Assembly (NCBI GenBank): GCA_947650285.1
Contig: CANTFL010000222.1
Location: 1-64,000 of the forward strand
DNA: 64,000 bases
Direction of reading: 5' to 3'
Origin: Hyaloperonospora brassicae
Lineage: Eukaryota > Oomycota > Peronosporomycetes > Peronosporales > Peronosporaceae
Numbering within the stretch: position 1 is the first letter of the stretch; each line of letters starts with the position of its first letter. A program made the position numbers and the translations under genes. The notes beneath the pieces were generated by a model. That model did no database searches and was not told the DNA's origin. It saw only the letters and a program-made list of their open reading frames with translations. Of the stretch, positions 22,445-31,553 are shown piece by piece.

Positions 22445-23267
22445 CTATAGCAAAGCGACGGAATAGTTGTTCCTTCTACCTCGCCCATGTTTACAATTTC
22501 CAGTCCGTGGAATATCGGGCGCTGGAACCTGGGTCTTTAATTGCGCATTCAACGAAGGTCCACCAATTGCATGAATGGGAATGATTTCCAATTCCTCCTC
22601 CGTGCCATCCCGAAGTCTAGTTCCCGTGTAGCGCGCGTTCTGCGCTTCACACAGTGAGCGGAGCCGAGCTATAGCAGCCGCCTCGTACTTTTCCGGGTTG
22701 AGCATATACTTCTGGAAATGCCCTCGAACCAGGAGTGGCTCCGCCGAGATGGCTGGTGCAGTCCGCTCGGTCACTGTCGCAGCCCATTGGTTCGTTACCG
22801 ATTTGCGTGCCCATTTGACCTTACTCGTCATACTCGCCAAAATAGTTGACTGCGACCACGTCGTATTTTACAAATCTCGACTCATTGTCCATGCGTATCG
22901 GCACCATTGCTCGAAGAAACATCGATCCACGACACTCGCTTTCTCAAAAAAACTGAGGAGAAGCGCTAACTCCACCCCCTTCAGCTTCGGATAGAGTTTC
23001 TTGGCCGGCGGCACGCGGCCCAGATTGACCTTCACTGACTCGACTACGCCAGCAAATAACGCCTCCACGGTAGCCTTCCAGGAAGCCCGTTGCTCCGCCT
23101 CTGGCGAGGTTCGTAATTCTACCGTAACTGCCTGCAACATCTCTATCGCGCTCATGATGGGGGGGAGGCTGAACCTGCATGTCCTCAGAATTCTCATAAG
23201 GATCCTGTCGCCCCCGCTGCGTGTCCCCGAGAATCGGGTGCGTATCGGTCAGAGCGGGGGAGTGCAA
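22445..23267 (-). pseudogene. Unidentified protein-coding relic, frame-broken
   Basis: Three minus-strand frames (23267-22944, 23197-22868, 22840-22445) read like parts of one protein. The upper part has EMLQAVTVELRTSPEAEQRA and FFEKASVVDRCFFEQWCRYA; the lower part has LLVRGHFQKYMLNPEKYEAA, ARLRSLCEAQNARYTG and DGTEEELEIIPIHAIGG. Composition is protein-like, but I do not recognise the family. Its place between repeats suggests a transposon ORF or a dead gene copy. Frameshifts separate the pieces. Confidence 0.35.
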
Positions 23268-24134
23268 AGAGGATTCGAACTATCCCGCCGGACCTGCAGT
23301 GTCCGCTTGGGACCGCGCAGAATCCGAATCGCTAGCCGATGAAGCGGCGCTTGCTGAACGCTTCAAACGCCCTGACGGCAAAAGCGCACATGCGTCACGC
23401 GATGAGGTAGTCGACGAGGACCTACTGTAGGTACGACTAGCTCCGCCAATACATTCGCCCCCGCCTAGCCGCCCCCGCCGATATCCTGCGATCTGGTGTC
23501 TTTGCCTGTCGCGGTGTCCGCCATGACCGCCTGGGTCCCGTCCCCTTCTGTTCCGGATAAAGTGGCCCGAGAATTAGTGTGTGGCCCTCACTGATGGTGA
23601 TTTAGGGGGGGTTGTGACCCCTCTTCCTCCACCCGCTGGCCCTTGAGAGCCGCAGACTGGCCCACTCCTCCGGGATCCGGAGGGCGTGGGTCCTGCAGCG
23701 CTCCCCTGACCTCAGCAGTGGCTGAGGCGAGTTCCATGCTGACCAGGTCGCCCCGTGAGCTGGTGATACGGTATACGCTGGACGGCCTAGGAACGACTAG
23801 TCCGAGTTCTCCTTCAAATCCCTACGGAATGGTAGGCAAAGGAAGAAGTGACTGGATGAGGAAGAAGAAAGCGAGAAAGAGCTGTGACTCGAACGCGCGT
23901 CCCTGCTCAGCTCGTTTTTCGTGCCGCAGCGACGTACGTCACGTCCCAAGCCAAAGACTCTTTGCGACCCTAAAGGGATCTCGCAACCGCCGCCACGAAC
24001 GTCGTCCGCCCCCTCCCGACTGGGAGCTGCAGGCGGGTTCCGACTCCACCGCCTCGTCCACGTCCCGCAGCAGCAAGTGCAGGAGCAGCGATCTCATTGG
24101 AGGCACCCCCTGGACCTCGGTCGAGCCACCATAA
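23268..24134. other. GC-rich upstream region of the acyl-CoA synthetase gene
   Basis: No gene recognised. A plus-strand frame at 23643-24134 is open but low-complexity (Arg/Ser/Pro-rich) and looks fortuitous. A G-run followed by TTGTGACCCC near 23604-23622 resembles a polypurine tract plus LTR start but has no partner here. Confidence 0.4.
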
Positions 24135-26287
24135 ATGAGCCCCACGAACCTGCGTCCGTCCGTCCCTGACACTGCCTGGACACGCGTGACCGCTGCGCTG
24201 AGCAGTAGTTGTCGACCCCCGACGACGACGTCACGCGCCCCGCTGTTCAGCGCCTGGTCAGACTTTGTACCTGCCAAGTTCCTTGCAGTCACTAGTGCGG
24301 CTGCTTTGGGATACTATGTCGACCAGAAGCTGCTGCTGTCGTCCGACGTGCGGCGCTCTCGGGCACTGGTGCTGGCGCTGCTCCAGGCCAAGCGGTACGC
24401 CCGGGACAATACGCTCGTCGTGGACCTCTTTGAGCAAAGTGCGGCCAAGTGGCCGCACAAGAGCTGTCTCCAGTGTGACGCGCGCGTACTGACCTTTGCA
24501 CAGGCCGACGAAGCTATGAACCGCGTCGCGCAGTGGGGCCTCGCGCACCACTTGCAAGTGGGTCAGACCGTTGCATTGCTCATGGAAAACCGACTCGAGT
24601 TCATCCTCGTGTGGCTCGGCTTGGCCAAGATTGGCGTCGTCACGGCCCTCTTAAACACCAACTTGCCACCCGCTGGACTCGTGCACTGTGCGACGATTGC
24701 CGACGCCCGGTACATGATCGTGGGCAAAGAGCTTGCGCGGCACCTCCCGCACGTGGCGGCTCAATTACCACACGTGGTCTACTACATCTACGGCAATGGT
24801 AACGTGCGACGCTGCAACGAGCGACTGACGAGCTGGTTGCGACGGTCGACTGGCTACTGCTACTGCTACTGCTATTGCTACTGCTGCTGCATCTAACGCG
24901 TTGGTATGTCACGTGATATGTGTGTGTTGAAGGTGACCTCACTGCCGACGCTGCTGCTGCATATGTGCCGCAAGCCCTGTCGCTCGATGCAGAGCTGCAG
25001 ACGATGAACACGGAGCAACCGCCGCAGTCGATTCGCAAAGAGGCCAACATCGCGACGTCCGACATGGCGTTACTCATTTACACGAGCGGGACAACCGGAC
25101 TGCCCAAAGCTGCGCGAGTGAACCACTTCAGCATCATCTTGCGCTCGCTCGCGATCAAGTGCTCGATGGAATTGTCCATGAACGACCGACTGTATTGTGC
25201 GCTGCCGCTGTATCACACGTCTGGTGGCAACTTGGCTGTCGGGATGATGATTTGTTCCGGTGCAACGCTGTGTATCTCGCGACGGTTCTCGGCCAGCAAG
25301 TTTTGGGACGAAGTGCGGGCGAATGACTGCACGGTGATCCAGTACATTGGCGAGATGTGTCGGTACTTGCTCAACGCACCAGCAGTAGCAAACGACAAGG
25401 AGAACCGCGTTCGTGCTGCGTTTGGGAACGGATTGCGCCCCGATGTGTGGGCGCCTTTTCAAGACCGGTTTGGTATTCCGTCCGTGTATGAATTCTATGG
25501 CTCGACCGAGGGACCGATGGGTATGATCAATGCTTGTACGTCGAAAGCCGATCAGGGACATCTCGGTCGTCGGGGCTTTCTCGTGAATACGTTTGCAGGC
25601 ATTGCAATCGTCAAGTACGACGTGGAACAGGACGACTACGTGCGGTCGAGTAAAGGATTCCTTCAGCGATGTGCTACGAATGAAACGGGTGAGCTCATTG
25701 TCAGAGTGAGCGAGACCGATCCCGAGCGAGGGTTCCAGGGCTACTATCGCAACACCAACGAGTCTCGCAAGAAGGTGCTCACGGATGTGTTCAAGAAGGG
25801 AGACATGTACTTTCGAACGGGTGACCTGTTTCGAGAAGACGAACGACATTGCTGGCACTTTGTTGACCGCGTGGGCGATACGTTTCGGTGGAAGGGCGAA
25901 AACGTGGCCACCAATGAAGTCGAAGAGGCCGTGTCGCAGTTCCCTGGGCTGAACGAGATTTGCGTCTATGGGGTCACGGTCCCGGGTCGCGAAGGACGGG
26001 CGTGCATGGCGGCGATGGTTTTTGACGAAAAGGCATTTGACATTCGAGCGTTTGCACAATTTGTGAAGCAGCGACTGCCATCGTACGCCATGCCGCTATT
26101 TCTTCGCAAGCTACCGGTCATGTCGGTCACGGGCACGATGAAGCAACAAAAGGCAAAGCTGCGTAAGGAGGGGATGAACCCATCGGACATTGCAGACCGT
26201 CTCTGGGTGTTCAATCGCGACGAGGACAACTACGAGTTGCTGACGAGCGGAAATTACCACCAATTGGTTATGACTTCTCGTCTATAA
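24135..26287 (+). CDS. Fatty-acid transport protein / very-long-chain acyl-CoA synthetase (FATP/SLC27-like)
   Basis: Exons 24135-24798 and 24933-26287 (672 aa; the family is usually 620-650). It has a hydrophobic N-terminal segment (FLAVTSAAALGYYV), then the AMP-binding enzyme motifs: LIYTSGTTGLPKAA (P-loop, Tyr about residue 271), YEFYGSTEGPMG (about residue 408), FRTGDLFREDE, FVDRVGDTFRWKGENVATNE (FATP signature) and a C-terminal Lys-rich KQQKAKLRKEG. It converts fatty acids to acyl-CoA with ATP and CoA, aiding uptake at ER or other membranes. The 134-bp intron has donor GTAACG (24799), a CTAAC branch-like site (24894) and acceptor GAAG (24932). It contains a CTG/CTA microsatellite. The join gives YGNGDLTAD. 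Start is the first ATG of the frame. Confidence 0.9.
24858..24895 (+). repeat. Intronic CTG/CTA-type trinucleotide microsatellite
   Basis: Imperfect run of TAC/TGC-type triplets inside the acyl-CoA synthetase intron, just before its CTAAC branch-like site. Read through from exon 1 it would encode alternating Tyr-Cys and then stop. Confidence 0.8.
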
Positions 26288-28295
26288 TCAATGCAGCCAG
26301 CAGTCTCAAGTGCATTCGTTTGCGGCAGGTTTGGTGGGATGTGCAAGTGGTGTTCAGTCATATTGTTTTTCTTTTCTGCGCTGTGTCGTACAGGTCAAGG
26401 AGGTCTACTGACGAAGTAAGCAGCTTAGTCACTTGCAAATGCCAGAGGAACACTGTAATCAAGATCGTCTTCTGCGTACGTTTGATGACGTTGCTGTCTT
26501 TTTCTTGGCGCTCAGTACGCAGCGAGAGAGTAGTGACAGAACTCAGACATGTTGGCCATAGCGATGGGAAGTACAACAACCGCTCCATCCTACGAGAGAT
26601 TCACGTCGTTACTTCATGCCGACATGATTGAAAACGCCGGCGAAGCAAAAGAGCTTTCGTGCGATTCACGATGCGAACATTTGTACGAAAGGAGTGGAAG
26701 ACATGTCCATAAGTGGATGCGCTTCTGCCTCCAATGACTTCTACGTATAGATGACCAGTTCCATTCGACGGTTCATTCCATCGAGACTAACAAGCTGTAT
26801 CGCATTTTCGAGTCGGTCGGTAACGATTCTCCTCGGCGCTGAGTTTAACGGATGCGAGGCATAGTGAAGCTCATATGTCTTGGTCTTATTCTTCCAGTAC
26901 CAAATGGGCAAACCAAACAAATATTTGCCTGAACAAAGTGACCATTGAACATTGCCTGTCACTTACAGTGTCCACGTAGGTAGATCAACAATTGTGATAC
27001 GAGGTCTAGTGTCCGACAACTTTCCTCGAAAAACATACTGATCAACTAGGAAACAACGACTGCGATGTGTTCACGAGCAGTTGTGGCCAAGGAGAGTTCA
27101 CGCAAGACGTATCAGTTGGTAGAGGTGGGCCTTTTTGCAACCTTTAGGGTCTGTGACTTTGAACTACGTGGAAGAAGCGATTGGTCAACATACTTACTTT
27201 GTCAGACGAAGCCGAGACCGAGACCGAACAAGGGACATGTAACCGTTCATGAGTTCCTCCGTGCGCATGAAAGGCTCATATCGCGACTTAGTTGAGCAAA
27301 AGCACTGAACAATCTACAAAAACCGTCGATGTTTGCCCTTGTAAATGAAAGTGTGCTCTCATGTGGCACGACTTCACAAACTCACTAAAAACGAACTATG
27401 GCCGTTTGTAGCCAAACTCTTCTTAAGAAGGTGATCGAATTCTGTGCGGCAAACGCTCTTTGTTGTCAACATGTGAACTCTCGTTGCTAATGTGCACACG
27501 AAGCGCAACATTCGCACAGATCGAAGCAAATAACAGCTGCGGTAATCTACCAGTTTGATGCTGAATCGGATGCTGCACCATATGCTTCCTGTACTGATGT
27601 TTCAGCATTGCAACGTCTCGGACGATTCGTGCAGCCACGCAATCTGCATCACTAAGCACAAGAGTTTGTGCTCGCTACGTACGCTTTTGGTGCTACTCAT
27701 CTATGTTGTCTACTACAACATGCGTGTTGACTGCTTGCTTTAGTCAGTACGCGCGTAGTCATCTAGAGCACTTTTCATTGAATGACGATGTCATGACCGA
27801 TTGCTGTATAGCTGCATTGGGCTGGTGTCGTCAGCTGCAGCTACGCATAGTATCTTCGCAGAAACATTCTCTATCATTTACCACTACCAATAATATTGTA
27901 GTCGATTCTCTGCCGTCATCAATGTTGCATCGACATATGATGCAAAATCAGTGTCCTGCTAGCGAGTAAATTCCATCTTTCTGGCGTAACATATGACTAT
28001 AAACACGGTTTTTACAAAACCCATCACAAAACGGACAGTTTCAAACAGGTGTGACCAGCAGTTGTCTTATGCACATTTCCGCAAATCATAACACAACAAG
28101 GCCCAACCACGAATACCGACACATACCGACGCAACATGAAGCATACCGGACCAAACCGACTCAACCTCCACATCGAGCTCCGTCCTCGTTGCTCTCTATT
28201 TGGTACCACTCGACCTGTCTGTCCATCACAATTTCCGTTAAGTTCGCACGCCATCACCTCCTGTGTGCCGCCGCCCTAACTCGCAGCGCCGCTTC
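26288..28295. other. Intergenic region, no gene recognised
   Basis: Two kilobases between FATP and SSRP1. Short frames on both strands lack motifs. The pyrimidine-rich bases upstream of 28296 presumably include the SSRP1 promoter. Confidence 0.5.
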
Positions 28296-29951
28296 ATGTC
28301 GGACACGACGCTGAGCAACGTGTTCTGGGGCCACAGCGCCGGCGTCCTCGTGCTCTCGAGCTCCGGTCTGCTATGGCGCAGCCGCGCGACCGAAGGGCAG
28401 AAGAAGCTGCTGAAAGACGACATTGTCACGCTCCTGTGGACGCCCGTGGGGCCCAAGACGCACCATTTGAAAGTGTACCAAAAAGGCGGTACGTACGTGC
28501 GGTTTACCGGGCTGAAAGCACCGGACATTGCGCAACTCAAGCACCACGTCGAACGGTATTTCGACCGCGAACTCGAACAAGAGAAAGTTGCTGCAAGCGG
28601 CGGCAATTGGGGCAGTATGAAATTTGAAGGGCCTAACTTGAATTTTCGCGCCACGCACGCGAGCGTGATGGAGCTCCCATTGGAGCAAATTTCACAGTGT
28701 GCGCTCCCGGGGAAGCACGAAGTCGAGCTGCAGTTCCATGAAGACGATACCGTGGCCGGCGACGAAGAGACACTGGTGGAGATGCGGCTGTACTTGCCGC
28801 CTGCTGTGGCTACTGGCGACGGCAATGGGGACGCGTCGGACGCTGTCGTGACGGCCGAAGAGTTCCGGCAGCAGGTGCTGGAGAAGGCCAACATTCGGAG
28901 CGTCATGGGCAAGAGCATTGTCGACTTGGACGAGACCATTGGCACGTTCTTGACGCCGCGTGGGCGCTACGGCGTGGAGATCTACGGCTCGTTCTTGCGC
29001 ATGCACGGCAAGACGTTTGACTATAAGATTATGTACTCGAACATCAATCGCTGCTTCTTGCTGGAGCTGCCAAATGGCATTAACACTGCGTTCGTCATTA
29101 GTCTGGAAGAGCCGATTCGACAGGGGAAACAGGGCTACCCGCACTTGGTGCTGCAGCTGAGCAAGAACGACGTGCACATTGACGTGAACCTCTCGAGCGA
29201 CGAGATCAAACAGTACAATGGCAACATCCACGAACGCATGTCGGGCGCCTTGCCGCAGATCGTCGCGACGCTGTTTAAGTTTATCATTGGCAAGAAAGTG
29301 TACACGTCGGGCAAATTCAAGACGCATAGTGGCGACCGGGCCGTCAAGTGTGCAGTCAAGGCCCAGAGCGGCGTGCTGTTTCCGCTGGAAAAGTCGTTTA
29401 TGTTTATCCACAAACCGACGACGTTTATTCGCTACGAAGAGATTGACTACATTGAGTTTCAGCGCTACGCTGGACAGAGCGGCTCGTCAGCAAGTCGGAA
29501 CTTTGATCTGCTCGTGAGCTGCAAGTCAGTGGGCGGTGAGGCCGCGCGGGAGTATCTGTTCTCGGCAATCGATCGACGCGAGTTTCCCGAGCTCAGTCAG
29601 TTTCTGACGTCAAAGAAGCTGCGCATTCGCAACCTCAAGGAATCGCATGGTGCCGGTGCACCGGCAGGCTCGAAGAAGCGCGACTTTAACGAGTACCTCG
29701 AGGATTTGGGTCCAGAGGAGGGCGAGATTGAAGACGAAGAGGACGAGGAAGACTCGGACTTTGGACCTGGCGAGGATTCAGCGAGCGAGTCGAGCGACTT
29801 TAGCGATGAGGAGCTCAGTGGTAAGGACTCGGATGGAGACGACGGTGCAGCAGCCAAGGACGAGTCGGTCGCGAAACAGGATACGAAGAAGAAGCTAAAG
29901 AAGAAGAAAAAGCTCAAGCGAAGCAAGCACAAGTCGAGCCAAGACGAGTAA
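28296..29951 (+). CDS. FACT complex subunit SSRP1/Pob3, without HMG box
   Basis: Single-exon gene, 551 aa. The N-terminal POB3_N/PH-like domain (VFWGHSAGVLVLSSSGLLW to about residue 90) is followed by the SSrecog PH domain (FLTPRGRYGVEIYGSFLRMHGKTFDYKIMYSNI in pieces, about residues 220-330). A second PH domain is about residues 350-460 (KSFMFIHKPTTFIRYEEIDY). An acidic stretch (EEGEIEDEEDEEDSDF) and a Lys-rich tail end the protein. With Spt16 it would form FACT, which handles H2A-H2B during transcription and replication. There is no C-terminal HMG box, as in yeast Pob3 and unlike animal or plant SSRP1, so DNA contact may need a separate HMG protein. Start is the first ATG in the frame. Confidence 0.93.
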   Translation: MSDTTLSNVFWGHSAGVLVLSSSGLLWRSRATEGQKKLLKDDIVTLLWTPVGPKTHHLKVYQKGGTYVRFTGLKAPDIAQLKHHVERYFDRELEQEKVAASGGNWGSMKFEGPNLNFRATHASVMELPLEQISQCALPGKHEVELQFHEDDTVAGDEETLVEMRLYLPPAVATGDGNGDASDAVVTAEEFRQQVLEKANIRSVMGKSIVDLDETIGTFLTPRGRYGVEIYGSFLRMHGKTFDYKIMYSNINRCFLLELPNGINTAFVISLEEPIRQGKQGYPHLVLQLSKNDVHIDVNLSSDEIKQYNGNIHERMSGALPQIVATLFKFIIGKKVYTSGKFKTHSGDRAVKCAVKAQSGVLFPLEKSFMFIHKPTTFIRYEEIDYIEFQRYAGQSGSSASRNFDLLVSCKSVGGEAAREYLFSAIDRREFPELSQFLTSKKLRIRNLKESHGAGAPAGSKKRDFNEYLEDLGPEEGEIEDEEDEEDSDFGPGEDSASESSDFSDEELSGKDSDGDDGAAAKDESVAKQDTKKKLKKKKKLKRSKHKSSQDE

Positions 29952-29968
29952 GGTGGCGTTGTTGGTGC

Positions 29969-29970
<2 letters not shown>

Positions 29971-30009
<39 letters not shown>
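29971..30009 (+). repeat. (GA)n microsatellite
   Basis: A 39-bp perfect GA dinucleotide run 19 bp after the SSRP1 stop, in its presumed 3' UTR and upstream of the RING gene. Confidence 0.95.
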
Positions 30010-30010
<1 letters not shown>

Positions 30011-30190
30011 ACGATGACGATACAAACGCAGGCCACGTAACACGTTGGTGGTGTGTCTGGCCTGGTCTATGTCTTTGGGAGGACGATCTTGTGTGTAGCC
30101 ATCTGTTGTCGGATAGGTCAGTGGTTCTGTGTACCCATTTGCATGAAAAACACGCCCATCAGGCGTTCGAGACGGACCTTTTCCTCCTTA

Positions 30191-30721
30191 ATGACTCGTC
30201 GGCCTTCGAAGCGCCCGCTCGGTGTCCCCGACGGTCCAGAGCCGCGACATTTGGCCCAGCGGATCGCGAGCGTCGTAGCGCACTCGCTCGCGCAACGGGC
30301 AGAGCGCCCGCGCGCGTCTCGACGAGTAGGTGGGGCAAAGCTTATAGGCCAACAGGGATGTTTGGCAGCGATTCTCCAAAGGGCGGAGCAGAACGTGTCT
30401 GCTATGACAAATTACGTCCACCAGGTCCAGGAACTCGCTAATGTTGCTGCAAGCGGGACAAGGTGCGTCGACGCGCGCGCGGTGGAGAGCGTGCGACGTG
30501 CGACGCGTAGCGGTGACACAGTGTGTGTCATTTGCATGGACGGACATATGAACGGAACAAGCGGAGAGAGCAGCAGCGATCAGGCAGAGCGAGTGAAGGT
30601 GCTGCCTTGTGGTCATGTGTTCCATGCACAGTGCATTGCACAGTGGCTACAGTATCGACGATCGTGTCCAATCGATCGAAGAGCGTTGGGTTGTGAAGAT
30701 ATTGACGGCACTGCTTTATGA
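30191..30721 (+). CDS. Small RING-H2 finger protein (putative E3 ubiquitin ligase)
   Basis: 176 aa from ATG 30191 (MTRRPSKRPL). Residues 112-162 form a RING-H2: C112, C115, C140, H142, H145, C148, C159 (VCVICMD ... LPCGHVFHAQCIAQW ... SCPID). The eighth zinc ligand is Asp162 instead of Cys, as in Rbx1-type RINGs. A 24-residue spacer rich in Ser, Gly and acids separates the first two ligand pairs. The N-terminal half is basic and unassigned. It likely transfers ubiquitin from an E2 to unknown targets. ATG 30143 would add 16 residues; the frame is open further up but without ATG. The stop lies in an ATG/TGA-rich repeat. Neighbour SSRP1 ends 239 bp upstream on the same strand. Confidence 0.72.
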   Translation: MTRRPSKRPLGVPDGPEPRHLAQRIASVVAHSLAQRAERPRASRRVGGAKLIGQQGCLAAILQRAEQNVSAMTNYVHQVQELANVAASGTRCVDARAVESVRRATRSGDTVCVICMDGHMNGTSGESSSDQAERVKVLPCGHVFHAQCIAQWLQYRRSCPIDRRALGCEDIDGTAL

Positions 30722-31553
30722 TGATGATGATGATGACGATGGAGAAGAAGAAGAAGAGAAGAGAAGAAGGGGAAAATGTGACGAGTGTCGACGGGCTGTG
30801 TGTGGTTCGAGTGATGGGGCTACGACTGGTGCCCTGAGATGCATCAACGGACAGGACGAAAAGCGGATGAAGTGACAAGGACGTTTGCTATCTCTCTGCT
30901 GAAGAAGAAGGACCAACGCATTTGCCGATACAGTGCATGGCGCTCGTTTCCGGTAGAGTTGCAACGCAGTCACACTGCCGACGCGAGGAGCTCTCGAGTG
31001 TTTTTGCCAGCGCACTTGTTGCTGCTACTGCCGTGTATGTGTGGTGAACTGCTCACGCAAAGACGACGAACAAGACAAGTCAAGAGCGACGAACAGGCGG
31101 TCAAAGTCTGCAGTTTATCACCTGCACCTGGCTTCTTCCTGTCAAGCACTTGCCGGATGACCGCGTCCTAGACGCACTTCTATAGTCATCGAACACCAGC
31201 ATAGGATGCAAGTAGACATTTTGTATGATACTGCACGCGCTAACATTAACTACACTAATAAGTCGCCACGAGCACCAGCGGCGTGAACAGGAGGAACAAG
31301 TGCTTGGGCGGACCAGACCAGGCGGAACAAGAGACGACGGCATCGCCACTAGTGCAATCGCCTCTAGTGCAATCGCCTCTTCGGACCGCTGTTTGTTGTC
31401 CACTTCTTGATCGACCACGTACAAGCGTCTCCTCCCGTCTTGACAAGTCTGGCCATTCCTTCCTCTCGGTCCTCGACTCCTTGTTGACGTACAGACCAGT
31501 CACCCTCTATCCTCTGCGTGGAAAGCATTTGCTCGATCGATACTGCACCCATT
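30722..31553. other. Convergent 3' flank, no gene recognised
   Basis: Begins with a TGA/ATG triplet run (30718-30740). It separates two convergent genes and should hold both 3' UTRs. Short frames on either strand show no motifs. Confidence 0.5.

Noticed and set aside
23269..23290. T-arm-like GTTCGAATCC on the minus strand, suggesting a tRNA
   Set aside because: The bases flanking the loop do not pair as a T-stem and no acceptor or anticodon stem could be built.
23643..24134. 163-codon plus-strand frame before the acyl-CoA synthetase
   Set aside because: Arg/Ser/Pro-rich low complexity, no domain; it ends right before the real ATG and is probably GC-rich chance openness.
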